NCBI RefSeq assembly: GCF_001513785.1
Contig: NZ_LNQS01000001.1
Coordinates: 372,001 to 436,000, forward strand
DNA: 64,000 nucleotides
Source: Rheinheimera sp. EpRS3
Lineage (GTDB): Bacteria > Pseudomonadota > Gammaproteobacteria > Enterobacterales > Alteromonadaceae
Direction of reading: 5' to 3'
Position numbers and translations under genes: made by a program. Below the pieces are notes generated by a model. The model ran no database searches, was not told the DNA's origin, and worked only from the letters and a program-made list of their open reading frames with translations. Shown piece by piece: positions 55,572 to 64,000 of this stretch (position 1 is the stretch's first letter; each line of letters starts with the position of its first letter).

Positions 55572-56318
55572 CTACTGTCGGCGTAACACGTTTTCATCTT
55601 CAAGTTTGGCCAGTAAATCTGGCCGTTGCGTGCGCGTGCGATGAAACAGAGGGTCATCAATAGGGTTATGCTCATTACGCATATAATTTTCTGATTTAAC
55701 CAGTTGCAGCATATGTTCAAAGGCTTCGTCATGCTTAAGCAATAAAGAGTTGGCCAGCGCGTAATTAAGGCGAATATAACCGGTTTCAGGATAGCGGGTT
55801 AGTAAATTTTGCAGTATTGGTAGCGCTTCAGCCACTTTGTCATCCAACCTGGTAGTGATCAGTGCCAACGCTTTGGTATTAAGTAAATGCCGGTGGTCTG
55901 GTACGCGCTTTAGTAAGGCATCGCACAGTTTTACAGCTTGTTCGTAGCGGCCAAAACGCAGCAGTAGATAGGCAATATTAGTTAGCATCTGTTCATTTAA
56001 TTTACTGCTGTCGATTTCTTCTAAGTACTTAAAAGCAAAGGCGGCTATTTTTTCGATCTGATGTGCGGTGAGAATCGATTTAAGGTGTTCAATTTTGTCG
56101 TCACGCGACAACATATCTATTAAAGTTTCGGCCAATATAATATTGCATTTAATAGTGTCATTTTTGTCACTGAACTCAAAGCTAGAGCCAGCTATTTTTA
56201 AACTGGCAACCGACTTTAGCAATGCCCTGATTTCATTATGAAAAATAAAGATAATTAACCCAACGATTATCAACCAGAAAATAGAGCTGCTTAGTTGCAG
56301 CATAACAACATCGTTCAT
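55572..56318 (-). CDS. Membrane-anchored TPR-repeat protein
   Basis: 248 residues. One N-terminal membrane segment (about 9-26, SSIFWLIIVGLIIFIFH), then a charged linker and TPR-like helices (LTNIAYLLLRFGRYEQAVKLCDALLKRVP; the Asn/Leu/Ala pattern repeats to about 215). No enzyme domain is seen. GAGG lies 6 bases before the ATG. It sits in AT-rich DNA bracketed by a 17-bp direct repeat, next to the SIR2-like gene on the same strand with a 116-bp gap. It may be a partner of that gene or simply an inserted neighbour. Confidence 0.75.
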   Translation of the reverse strand: MNDVVMLQLSSSIFWLIIVGLIIFIFHNEIRALLKSVASLKIAGSSFEFSDKNDTIKCNIILAETLIDMLSRDDKIEHLKSILTAHQIEKIAAFAFKYLEEIDSSKLNEQMLTNIAYLLLRFGRYEQAVKLCDALLKRVPDHRHLLNTKALALITTRLDDKVAEALPILQNLLTRYPETGYIRLNYALANSLLLKHDEAFEHMLQLVKSENYMRNEHNPIDDPLFHRTRTQRPDLLAKLEDENVLRRQ

Positions 56319-56426
56319 GTCGGCCTCAGTTGAAATAGTGCTTGTGGTAAAACAGTATAGGCATCAACCGGGTATGCTGGGGGAATGTGATAAGCATGTA
56401 GGAAATGCTTGAGGAATTGTGTTGAT

Positions 56427-56452
56427 AAAAAAGGCCGCAGAGCGGCCTTTTT
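56427..56452 (-). terminator. Terminator downstream of purH
   Basis: Perfect 11-bp stem AAAAAGGCCGC (56428-56438) with GCGGCCTTTTT (56442-56452) and a 3-nt loop. T runs occur on both strands, 34 bases past the purH stop. Confidence 0.9.
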
Positions 56453-56486
56453 CTTAACTAAAGCAAATGCTTAATGGCGCTTGCTG

Positions 56487-58073
56487 TTAATGACGGAAGT
56501 GTCTTACGCCGGTAAACACCATTGCCATGCCGTGCTCGTCTGCGGCGGCGATCACTTCGGCGTCACGCATTGAGCCACCCGGCTGAATAACGGCGGTAAT
56601 ACCGGCGGCGGCTGCAGCGTCGATACCGTCGCGGAACGGGAAGAAGGCGTCTGAGGCCATTACTGAGCCTTTTACTTCCAGCTTCTCGTCAGCTGCCTTG
56701 ATGCCAGCGATTTTCGCGCTGTAGACGCGGCTCATCTGGCCTGCGCCGACGCCGATGGTCATGCTGTCTTTTACGTAAACGATAGCGTTGGATTTAACAA
56801 ACTTAGCTACTTTCCAGCAGAACAGTAAGTCTTTTAACTCTTGTTCAGTTGGCTGGCGCTTGGTGACTACTTTTAAGTCCGCAGCCGTAACTTTGGCCTG
56901 GTCGCGGTCTTGCAGCAGCATGCCACCGTTAACTTGTTTAATATCCAGCGCAGTAGCGGCAGCGCTGAATTCACCACATACCAGCAGGCGCACGTTCGGC
57001 TTAGTGCCAACTACGGCAACTGCAGCGGCGGTAGCGGAAGGTGCAATAATCACTTCAACAAACTGACGGCTGACAATTTCTTTTGCTGTGGTTTCATCCA
57101 ACTCGCGGTTAAAGGCAATAATGCCGCCAAAAGCTGAGGTTGGGTCGGTCTGGTAGGCACGGTTATAGGCCGCCAGGATAGACTCACCTATAGCCACACC
57201 GCAAGGGTTAGCGTGTTTAACGATAACACAGGCCGGTTCGCTGAATTCTTTTACACATTCCAGTGCTGCATCGGTATCGGCGATATTGTTGTACGATAAT
57301 GCCTTGCCCTGCAGCTGTGTGGCGGTAGACACCGAAGCTTCGGTGGCGCCGTCCTGCACATAAAAGGCGGCACTTTGGTGGCTGTTTTCGCCGTAGCGTA
57401 AGTCTTGTTTTTTGACGAACTGGCTATTAAAAGTGCGCGGGAACTTAGTAGCCGGTTCGCCGGGGGTATCATAGGCCGGTAACATGGCGCCAAAGTAATT
57501 GGCTATCATGCCATCGTACTGTGCGGTGTGTTCAAAGGCACTGATGGCCAGGCTAAAGCGGGTGGCGTGGGTAGTCGCGCCGCCGTTGGCCTGCATTTCT
57601 GCCAGTACGCTGTCGTAGTCTTTCGCATTAACAACAATGGTCACATCTTTGTGGTTTTTCGCCGCGGCGCGCACCATAGTCGGGCCGCCGATGTCGATAT
57701 TTTCAACCGCATCTTCCAGCGTACAGCCGGGCTTGGCAACGGTGCTGGCAAACGGATACAGGTTTACTACCACTAAGTCGATGGGGCCAATGTTGTTGGC
57801 CGCCATTACGCTTTCATCTACGCCGCGACGGGCTAAAATACCGCCATGAATTTTCGGATGCAGGGTTTTTACCCGGCCGTCCATAATTTCCGGGTGGCCG
57901 GTATAGTCAGATACTTCTGTAACCTTAATGCCTTGTTCGGCCAAAAGTTTAGCAGTACCGCCGGTAGAGAGTATGTCTACCTGTTGCGCGGCCAGCGCGC
58001 GGGCGAACTCTACAATACCGGTTTTGTCTGACACACTCAGCAGTGCGCGGCGGATGGGTCTTAATGTCGTCAT
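56487..58073 (-). CDS. purH: Bifunctional AICAR transformylase / IMP cyclohydrolase
   Basis: Last two steps of purine synthesis. The N-terminal cyclohydrolase domain has [27 protein letters not shown] and HGGILARR; the C-terminal transformylase has [25 protein letters not shown] and the catalytic KxxH region; it ends with [10 protein letters not shown] chose ATG 58073 ([12 protein letters not shown]) to match relatives; the frame to 58121 adds non-family residues. Length 528. It follows the fis terminator. Confidence 0.97.
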   Translation of the reverse strand: MTTLRPIRRALLSVSDKTGIVEFARALAAQQVDILSTGGTAKLLAEQGIKVTEVSDYTGHPEIMDGRVKTLHPKIHGGILARRGVDESVMAANNIGPIDLVVVNLYPFASTVAKPGCTLEDAVENIDIGGPTMVRAAAKNHKDVTIVVNAKDYDSVLAEMQANGGATTHATRFSLAISAFEHTAQYDGMIANYFGAMLPAYDTPGEPATKFPRTFNSQFVKKQDLRYGENSHQSAAFYVQDGATEASVSTATQLQGKALSYNNIADTDAALECVKEFSEPACVIVKHANPCGVAIGESILAAYNRAYQTDPTSAFGGIIAFNRELDETTAKEIVSRQFVEVIIAPSATAAAVAVVGTKPNVRLLVCGEFSAAATALDIKQVNGGMLLQDRDQAKVTAADLKVVTKRQPTEQELKDLLFCWKVAKFVKSNAIVYVKDSMTIGVGAGQMSRVYSAKIAGIKAADEKLEVKGSVMASDAFFPFRDGIDAAAAAGITAVIQPGGSMRDAEVIAAADEHGMAMVFTGVRHFRH

Positions 58074-58122
58074 GCTTAGACTCTCTTGTAGCTTGCAGAA
58101 ATCAGATTTTAACCTAACCAAT

Positions 58123-58144
58123 AAAAAAGCACCCGAAGGTGCTT
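58123..58144 (-). terminator. Terminator after fis
   Basis: Stem AAGCACC/GGTGCTT with a CGAA loop (TTCG on the minus strand), then six T residues on the minus strand. A second GC-rich hairpin (GCGGGGC with GCCCCGC, about 58150-58168) precedes it. Confidence 0.88.
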
Positions 58145-58173
58145 AGTGGCGGGGCGCTGGCCCCGCAGTGGCA

Positions 58174-58464
58174 TTAACTCATGCCGTACTGTTTCAGCTT
58201 CTTACGCAGCGTACCGCGGTTGATGCCCATCAGGTTAGCGGCGCGGGTTTGGTTACCGCGGGTATATTTCATCACTTCTTCCAGTAACGGACGCTCTAAT
58301 TCAGATAATACCAGTTCATACAAGTCGTTAACGTCCTGACCGTTTAATTGCTGCAGGTAGTTAGCCACGGCTTTTTGCGCGGCGTTACTTAAAGCTTGTG
58401 GCTTTTCCTGCGTTTGTACGTGGGCGTTAGTAATAAATGGCGAAGTAACGTTCGAATTAAACAT
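58174..58464 (-). CDS. fis: Nucleoid-associated protein Fis
   Basis: Growth-rate-dependent DNA-bending protein, 96 residues. The C-terminus is nearly invariant: [28 protein letters not shown]. The N-terminal beta-arm region is present. It is 18 bp downstream of dusB, the standard dusB-fis operon, and is closed by a terminator. Confidence 0.98.
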   Translation of the reverse strand: MFNSNVTSPFITNAHVQTQEKPQALSNAAQKAVANYLQQLNGQDVNDLYELVLSELERPLLEEVMKYTRGNQTRAANLMGINRGTLRKKLKQYGMS

Positions 58465-58481
58465 TGCTTTTCTCTTTTACG

Positions 58482-59453
58482 TTAGGTTGCTGCTAGTTGA
58501 TGAAAATAGTCATTTAAGGTGTCAAGCTGCTGCTTAGCACACTCAATACCATTGAATTCACTACGAAACTGTCCGAGCGTGTCATGCTCGGCTAAATACC
58601 AGCCCACATGTTTGCGGGCAATACGGGAACCGGCCAGCTCACCATAAAGTTGGTGTAAACCCTGCACATGTTCCAGCATGATCTGACGTACCTCGGCGAT
58701 GCCGGGGGGCGCCAGTTTGTCGCCAGTGGCCAGGTAATGCACCACTTCGCGGAAAATCCATGGCCTTCCTTGTGCCGCGCGGCCAATCATAATGGCGTCG
58801 GCGCCGGTGTAGTCCAGCACATGGCGCGCTTTTTCCGCTCCGGTAATATCGCCGTTGGCAATTACCGGGATAGAGACACTTTGTTTAATGGCGCGGATGG
58901 TGTCATATTCCGCTTCACCTTTGTACATACAGGCGCGTGTCCTGCCATGTACTGCCAACGCCTGTATGCCATTATCTTGCGCAATACGGGCGATCTGGAT
59001 ACCGTTTCTGTGCTCAGGATCCCAGCCGGTGCGTATTTTTAAGGTAACCGGCACCTTAACTGCATCGACCACAGCACGTACAATTTGTTCCACTAACTCC
59101 GGATACTGCAGTAGTGCAGAACCCGCCAGTTTCTTGTTCACTTTTTTCGCCGGACAACCCATGTTGATGTCGATAATATCGGCACCAATATCAACATTGT
59201 ATTGCGCGGCCTCAGCCATTTGCTGTGGGTCAGCACCGGCAATTTGTACCGAGCGGATACCTGATTCCTGCCGGTGGCCCATGCGATTTTGTGATTTTTC
59301 GCTTTGCCATACCAACGGATTGCTCGACAGCATTTCCGACACAGCTAAAGCTGCACCAAAACGCCGGCAGAGCTCACGAAAAGTGTGATCGGTTACTCCG
59401 GCCATCGGAGCACAAATTACCTTGTTCGCTAATTGATATGGACCTATGCGCAC
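58482..59453 (-). CDS. dusB: tRNA-dihydrouridine synthase B
   Basis: Flavin enzyme that reduces uridine at position 17 in tRNA. It has ICAPMAGVTDHTFRELCR, the catalytic Cys in DINMGCPAKKVNKK, LKIRTGWD, VHGRTRACMYKG and GRAAQGRPWIFRE. Relatives start at the equivalent of (V)RIGPYQL, so I chose GTG 59453; another GTG adjoins at 59456, and the frame reaches 59516. Length 323. First gene of dusB-fis. Confidence 0.95.
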   Translation of the reverse strand: MRIGPYQLANKVICAPMAGVTDHTFRELCRRFGAALAVSEMLSSNPLVWQSEKSQNRMGHRQESGIRSVQIAGADPQQMAEAAQYNVDIGADIIDINMGCPAKKVNKKLAGSALLQYPELVEQIVRAVVDAVKVPVTLKIRTGWDPEHRNGIQIARIAQDNGIQALAVHGRTRACMYKGEAEYDTIRAIKQSVSIPVIANGDITGAEKARHVLDYTGADAIMIGRAAQGRPWIFREVVHYLATGDKLAPPGIAEVRQIMLEHVQGLHQLYGELAGSRIARKHVGWYLAEHDTLGQFRSEFNGIECAKQQLDTLNDYFHQLAAT

Positions 59454-59889
59454 CACTGAATCCAAGGCTCTACCCGTAAGGGGCGCTAAGTTTACGGATT
59501 TTTTCCGGCAAAGCAAAGGCTATTATTTAAACAAAAGTGTAAATTTACCGGCCTTTGCGGTCTTGACATTCGCTAAACGGCTGAAAATTGGTGTTTTGTA
59601 AAGCTGAGGCAACAGTAGTATGCGGGGTGGCGAAAAGGAAAATTGTAACGCTGTTGGTTTTATCACCAGCCGGGCAGAGCTGAAACAACAGTGAGACAGG
59701 ACGAACCGCTTTACCCTAAACCAACCGTTGAAGGCATGGATGCCTGACAAATGTGTCTGGAACACATTTGAACATCGTAGATGGCCCGCAGGGTGAACTG
59801 TAGGAAGCAGTTCATAATCGAGCCTACAAGGATGTATTCACGGCGTGTTGGTGTGGGTAAAACGGTTTGGCCAAATTAAGTAACGCAGA
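59454..59889. other. Intergenic region upstream of dusB-fis
   Basis: 436 bp. The dusB-proximal part should carry the growth-controlled dusB-fis promoter, though I cannot place it with confidence. The prkB-proximal part holds the hairpin element at 59703-59868. There is no gene. Confidence 0.5.
59703..59868 (+). repeat. Hairpin element with four GGA loops (element B)
   Basis: 166-bp element with terminal inverted repeats GAACCGCTTTACCC (59703-59716) and GGGTAAAACGGTTT (59855-59868, 12/14 paired). Plus-strand hairpins: AGGCATGGATGCCT (59732-59745), CAAATGTGT-CTGGA-ACACATTTG (59748-59770), GAACTG-TAGGAAG-CAGTTC (59795-59813) and TACA-AGGA-TGTA (59825-59836). The last reads UACAAGGAUGU, matching 11 of 12 positions of the CsrA consensus. 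The ends are homologous to element A (32052-32148). The GGA strand is opposite to both flanking genes. Confidence 0.65.
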
Positions 59890-60786
59890 TCAGGTACCCA
59901 GCCAGTCTACCTGGCCGCGTGCCTGGCGCCGTTTTATCATTAGCTCTTCAATCAGCGGCGTTAAAATCAGCTCCATTGCCAGGCCCATTTTGCCACCTGG
60001 TACGACCAGCGTATTTACCCGTGACATAAAAGAGCCGTTAATCATTTGCAGATAGTAGGGGAAATCAACGTGCTTAATGCCGCGAAAGCGGATCACGACA
60101 AAGCTTTCATCCAGTGACGGTATATCTTTGGCGCTAAACGGGTTGGATGTATCAACAGTTGGCACACGCTGAAAGTTGATATGGGTGCGCGAGAACTGCG
60201 GCGTGATATGGTTAATGTAGTCATCCATACTGCGCACTATGCTGGCCTGCACGGCCTCACGGCTATGGCCACGCTCAGAGGTGTCACGGATAATTTTTTG
60301 GATCCACTCTAAGTTAACTATCGGCACCATGCCGATCAGTAAATCAACATGCTGGGCAACATTATGTTGCTCGGTCACGGCGCCACCGTGCAGGCCTTCG
60401 TAAAATAATAAATCTGTATTGGCGCGTAAATCCTGCCAGGGGGTGAAAGTGCCGGGTAACTGGTTGTATGGCACTGCTTCATCAAAAGTATGCAGATAAT
60501 GACGTATTTTGCCGCAGCCAGTTTCGCCATAGCTGGCAAAGAAGTTTTCCAGCGCGCCGAAATCGTTGGCTTCAGGACCAAAGTAGCTAATGTACTTGCC
60601 TGCTTCTTTGGCTTTACGGATCTCTACTTCCATTTCCGGCCGGCTAAAACGGTGAAAGCTGTCACCCTCAACAAAGGCTGCATCTATATCCAGCGTACGG
60701 AAAATATGCTGAAAGGCGGTAGAGGTAGTGCTGGTGCCGGCGCCGGAAGAACCGGTAATAGCAATAATGGGATTTTTATGTGACAT
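59890..60786 (-). CDS. prkB: PrkB-type phosphoribulokinase-like kinase
   Basis: Closely resembles E. coli PrkB (YhfB): P-loop ITGSSGAGTSTTSTAFQ, VEGDSFHRFSRPEM, ISYFGPEANDFGALENFF, FYEGLHGGAVTEQHNVAQHVDLLIG and LVVPGGKMGLAMELI. Length 298. The family is homologous to Calvin-cycle phosphoribulokinase, but no RuBisCO is seen here and the physiological role in non-autotrophs is unclear. The start agrees with relatives. Confidence 0.95.
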   Translation of the reverse strand: MSHKNPIIAITGSSGAGTSTTSTAFQHIFRTLDIDAAFVEGDSFHRFSRPEMEVEIRKAKEAGKYISYFGPEANDFGALENFFASYGETGCGKIRHYLHTFDEAVPYNQLPGTFTPWQDLRANTDLLFYEGLHGGAVTEQHNVAQHVDLLIGMVPIVNLEWIQKIIRDTSERGHSREAVQASIVRSMDDYINHITPQFSRTHINFQRVPTVDTSNPFSAKDIPSLDESFVVIRFRGIKHVDFPYYLQMINGSFMSRVNTLVVPGGKMGLAMELILTPLIEELMIKRRQARGQVDWLGT

Positions 60787-60920
60787 AGGCGCGGCCCGCT
60801 AAGTTAACTGAACGTCACCTTAAAGCATCCCGTTAAGCTGGTGCAACTGTTTATTGCTGTGTTAAGCATACAACCACCGCTAAGTTATTGAATTAACTCA
60901 GCGGTGCTTGTCGGTGGCGA

Positions 60921-62720
60921 TCAGAACTGAAAGGTGGCGATTAGAGGATCATGATCTGACGAGCGGTATGGCGTGGGCGCATAAAGCAACTGCTGCAGGT
61001 TGTCGCTTTTAAATTCCATGTTGTAATCCAGCAATACCGGCTCATCGGCGTTAATAGCCCAGTGCTGCATAGCGGCCAGTTTTTTTGCCAGTGCCGGGCT
61101 GGCCAGCGCATGATCAAGCGAACCGGTGCGGCCGCGATAGACATAAGAATACTGCGGGCCTGTTGCAGCTTTGAGGTATGTCCAGCCTTGCTGCTCCAGC
61201 ATCCGTACCGGATCTTCCATCCGGTATGCGTTTAAATCGCCGAGAATAATCTGCTGGTCGGTTTTTACACCGGTAGGTTGCTTAGCCAGCCAGTCGCTAA
61301 GTGCACGGGCAGATGTTTTGCGCAGCGCATTCCAGCAAGCCTGGCCATCATGCTGATCGGCATCTTTGGAGGTGGCGTCTTTCGGGCAACTACCTTTGGA
61401 TTTAAAGTGGTTGATACTGACAGTAACCAGCTCATTTGACAGTAAATGGCGGAAACTTTGTGCCAGTGGCGGCCGGCTGCCCCAGTCGAAAGGTTTATTT
61501 AGCAGCATGGCAGCTTTACCTTCAACACTAACGGCAGAGGGACGGTAAAGCAAAGCAACTTTAATGGCATCAGAGCCAGGCTGCTGTTTAGTAATAATAA
61601 AGCGGTAAGGTTTACTGGCCACTTTATTAAGTGCAGCTGTCAGGCCGGCTAAAGCGCCTTTTTGGTTGTAGCCGTTGTTTTCTACTTCCAGCAGGCCAAT
61701 GATGTCAGCGTCCAGCGCTGCCAGTGCGGTTATCAGTTTTGCCTGTTGTCGTTCCAGCTCTGCTGCGGTACTGGCACCGCGCCGGGTCGGAAATGCCTGC
61801 TGCTCTGTAGCACCGTTAAAGTAATTAAGCACATTAAAGCTGGCTATGCGCAGCGCTTTGGCTGGTTTAGGCTCGGGTTTTGCCGGGCGTGGGTTTTGTG
61901 CTTTAAACTGCGGCATTTTTGTTGGCAGTAACCGGTAGCCCCGCTCGTCTTGCAGTAACACGCCTTCAACAGCACTTAGGCTGTCACCAATACGTAAGGT
62001 ATTGTCTGCCGTTAAACCGCCAGCCGGGAATAACAGCGGATCCGGGTTTTGCTGATACAGGCCATCGTCCAGTACCAGCATATGCCGCTCTTGCTGAGCA
62101 GTAGTCAGGGCAATAGCGTCTTTGCCAGGCAGCATTACTTCAGTTGCTGTCATCAGGCGTTTATCAGCCAGTGTTATTTCACCGTAGCGGCCCAGGCTGT
62201 AAGTGTCGTTAACGGTAAGCGGCTGGCTAAATTGCAATAATTCACCTTCCAGTTGCTCCCAGCTTTGCTGCGCGGTTAGTGGCAACCGCAGCGTTACTGG
62301 CTGCACTTTGGTTGCCTCGCCACAAAGCCTGATGTCGGTGAGCTGGATCAGGCGGGTTAACTGGTTAACTTCTGCCACAGTGCCGGTTATTTGTAGCGGC
62401 TGGCCTGGCCGATAAGTGGCTGCAGCGGCTTTATCGGCAATAAACAGGCTCCCAGAGGCAGCGGTATCTCCGCGCTCAGCGCCCCGCAGCACAATGCCGG
62501 CAGCTTTGCTATTGGGGTATACCACAGCGGTAACTACGCCACGGGTAGTTAACTGCTGGCCAGCCAGGGGGCTGCTGTCACCAGTGCCCTGGATATGGTG
62601 AATTGGCGTAAACTGCGATGCACAGGCTGTAATAGCTGCAGTGTTTGGCAGTGCGGCACTTAAGGGCAGGGCGGTATTTAGCAGTACCGCGCCTGACAGA
62701 AAAAACGAGTTAACTTTCAT
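60921..62720 (-). CDS. exeM: ExeM/NucH-type extracellular endonuclease
   Basis: Secreted nuclease, 599 residues. A signal peptide (MKVNSFFLSGAVLLNTALPLSAA) precedes an OB-fold-like module (QLTTRGVVTAVVYPN, QITGTVAEVNQLT) and a C-terminal endonuclease/exonuclease/phosphatase domain (from about 290): LRIASFNVLNYFNG, IGLLEVENNGY, SINHFKSKGS, ILGDLNAYRMEDP and YRSSDHDPL. Relatives degrade extracellular DNA, supplying phosphate and nucleosides. I chose ATG 62720; the adjoining GTG 62723 overlaps the purD stop. No ribosome site is evident, so translation may be coupled to purD. Confidence 0.92.
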   Translation of the reverse strand: MKVNSFFLSGAVLLNTALPLSAALPNTAAITACASQFTPIHHIQGTGDSSPLAGQQLTTRGVVTAVVYPNSKAAGIVLRGAERGDTAASGSLFIADKAAAATYRPGQPLQITGTVAEVNQLTRLIQLTDIRLCGEATKVQPVTLRLPLTAQQSWEQLEGELLQFSQPLTVNDTYSLGRYGEITLADKRLMTATEVMLPGKDAIALTTAQQERHMLVLDDGLYQQNPDPLLFPAGGLTADNTLRIGDSLSAVEGVLLQDERGYRLLPTKMPQFKAQNPRPAKPEPKPAKALRIASFNVLNYFNGATEQQAFPTRRGASTAAELERQQAKLITALAALDADIIGLLEVENNGYNQKGALAGLTAALNKVASKPYRFIITKQQPGSDAIKVALLYRPSAVSVEGKAAMLLNKPFDWGSRPPLAQSFRHLLSNELVTVSINHFKSKGSCPKDATSKDADQHDGQACWNALRKTSARALSDWLAKQPTGVKTDQQIILGDLNAYRMEDPVRMLEQQGWTYLKAATGPQYSYVYRGRTGSLDHALASPALAKKLAAMQHWAINADEPVLLDYNMEFKSDNLQQLLYAPTPYRSSDHDPLIATFQF

Positions 62721-62722
62721 CA

Positions 62723-64000
62723 CTACTTTTGCTCGCGGGCAATGGCGCGGTAACCTATATCGGTGCGGCAGAACATGCCATCCCAGCTGATTTTATCTGC
62801 CAGCTGATATGCCGCCTGTTGCGCCGCCGTAACATTGGCGCCTAAGGCTGTGGCACAGAGTACGCGACCGCCGTTTGTGACTACATTACTGTCTTTCAGC
62901 TCAGTGCCGGCATGAAATACTTTGGCTGTGCTGCTGTCAGCGCCATCCAGGCCACTGATAACGTTGCCTTTGGCATAGGCGTCCGGATAACCACCGGCCG
63001 CCAACACCACACCTACTGCTGCTTGGGAGGTAAACTGAATAGCTTTACCGGCAAGTTCAGTTTTGGTTGCGGCCAGACACAGCTCAACTAAATCAGACTC
63101 CAGCCGCAGCATAATCGGCTGGGTTTCAGGGTCGCCAAAGCGGCAGTTAAATTCCAGCACTTTGGCACTGCCGTCCTCAGCTATCATCAAACCGGCATAT
63201 AAAAAGCCGGTAAATACCGTACCTTCTGCCGCCATACCGTTTACAGTGGGGTAAATCACGTGTTGCATTACCCAATCGTGCACGGCAGGTGTTACCACAG
63301 GTGCTGGCGAATAGGCGCCCATGCCGCCGGTATTCGGGCCTTTGTCGGCGTTATCACGCGCTTTATGGTCTTGCGATGAAGCAAACGGCAGTGCTGTAGT
63401 GCCATCAACCATCACAATAAACGAGGCTTCTTCGCCGGTTAAAAACTCTTCTACCACAACACGGCTGCCGGCATCGCCAAATTTGTTGCCGGATAACATA
63501 TCGTCAATTGCGGCGGCGGCTTCGTCCTGCGTTTGCGCAATAATCACGCCTTTACCGGCCGCTAAACCGTCGGCTTTAATCACTACCGGCGTGCCCAGCT
63601 TTTGCGCAAAGGCTTTAGCCGGAGCCGTTTCGGTAAAGTTTTGGTAAGCCGCAGTGGGGATGCTATGCCTGGCTAAAAAGTCTTTAGCAAAAGCTTTAGA
63701 GCTTTCCAGTTGTGCGGCGGCTTTGGTTGGGCCAAAAATAGCTAACCCGGCAGCGCGAAAGACGTCAACCACGCCTTTCGCCAGCGGTGCTTCAGGGCCA
63801 ACAATGGTAAGCTCAATGTTTTCTTGTTGGGCAAAGGCGAGCAGGGCTGGCACATCATCTGCTGCAATGGCGACGTTGATCAGGCTGCTTTCGCGGGCGG
63901 TGCCGGCGTTACCCGGCGCAACAAATACCTTGCTTGCCAAAGGTGACTGCGCTGCTTTCCAGGCCAGTGCATGCTCGCGGCCACCGCCGCCAATTACCAA
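62723..64000 (-). CDS. purD: Phosphoribosylamine-glycine ligase (5' end outside window)
   Basis: Second step of purine synthesis. The visible 425 residues begin (L)VIGGGGREHALAWKAAQ, so only about three N-terminal residues lie beyond base 64000. ATP-grasp motifs include IKADGLAAGKGVIIAQ, TGGMGAYSPAPV and FNCRFGDPETQPIM. The stop overlaps the adjoining exeM GTG. It is separated from purH here by exeM, prkB, dusB and fis. Confidence 0.97.
   Translation of the reverse strand: MVIGGGGREHALAWKAAQSPLASKVFVAPGNAGTARESSLINVAIAADDVPALLAFAQQENIELTIVGPEAPLAKGVVDVFRAAGLAIFGPTKAAAQLESSKAFAKDFLARHSIPTAAYQNFTETAPAKAFAQKLGTPVVIKADGLAAGKGVIIAQTQDEAAAAIDDMLSGNKFGDAGSRVVVEEFLTGEEASFIVMVDGTTALPFASSQDHKARDNADKGPNTGGMGAYSPAPVVTPAVHDWVMQHVIYPTVNGMAAEGTVFTGFLYAGLMIAEDGSAKVLEFNCRFGDPETQPIMLRLESDLVELCLAATKTELAGKAIQFTSQAAVGVVLAAGGYPDAYAKGNVISGLDGADSSTAKVFHAGTELKDSNVVTNGGRVLCATALGANVTAAQQAAYQLADKISWDGMFCRTDIGYRAIAREQK

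Noticed and set aside
59454-59889. Possible tRNA or 6S-type RNA gene in the long gap upstream of dusB
   Set aside because: The folded structure seen is the repeat element with terminal inverted repeats; no cloverleaf, T-loop or 6S-like bulge is present.

Overview
The window comes from a gammaproteobacterium, most likely an Alteromonadales-type aquatic genus close to Rheinheimera, Alishewanella or Arsukibacterium. This rests on protein resemblance, the dusB-fis and queA-tgt-yajC-secD-secF gene orders, a large TonB-dependent receptor and a DP-EP-like protein; no search was run. It is almost entirely chromosomal housekeeping DNA, densely packed, with many ATGA or overlapping-stop junctions. I found no rRNA, tRNA, CRISPR array, transposase or prophage.

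Layout. 1-7.3 kb: an outer-membrane TonB receptor (3' end outside the window) and an internally duplicated lipoprotein, divergent from phoB-phoR. The shared intergenic region carries PhoB-box-like sites in both directions. 7.3-13.7 kb: an unknown protein coupled to a YghA-like dehydrogenase, tag with an exported M20 peptidase, a metallo-beta-lactamase-fold hydrolase, an exported methyltransferase, and a HigBA-like pair whose toxin looks catalytically degenerate. 13.9-21.3 kb: a second phosphate block, ppk1-ppx (with its own Pho box), gcvR, phoU, a DUF47 protein and a Pit transporter. 21.3-32 kb: an S8 protease, oxyR, queA-tgt-yajC-secD-secF, a rhodanese and a TraB protein. 32-44.3 kb: suhB, then a six-gene Mrp antiporter operon ending in a YbdG-type mechanosensitive channel, an AI-2E-family permease, an NhaP2-type antiporter and fpr. 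44.4-50.9 kb: a 1082-residue winged-helix/nSTAND/membrane/TPR protein with a DP-EP-like partner, a diguanylate cyclase, a thioesterase and a TauE permease. 51-56.4 kb: a more accessory stretch with an amidohydrolase, sixA, a gamma-glutamylcyclotransferase-like protein, an orphan HigA-like regulator, a small oxygenase-like protein, a SIR2-like protein and a membrane TPR protein. 56.4-64 kb: purH, dusB-fis, prkB, an ExeM-type nuclease and the start of purD.

Themes. Phosphate handling links phoBR, the receptor/lipoprotein pair, ppk-ppx, phoU and pit, and possibly the secreted nuclease. Ion and osmotic homeostasis links Mrp, the MscS-type channel and NhaP2. Least explained are (i) three intergenic elements built of nested hairpins whose loops display GGA, resembling CsrA-binding hairpins, (ii) the wHTH-nSTAND-TPR/DP-EP pair, and (iii) the duplicated lipoprotein paired with the TonB receptor under apparent PhoB control.
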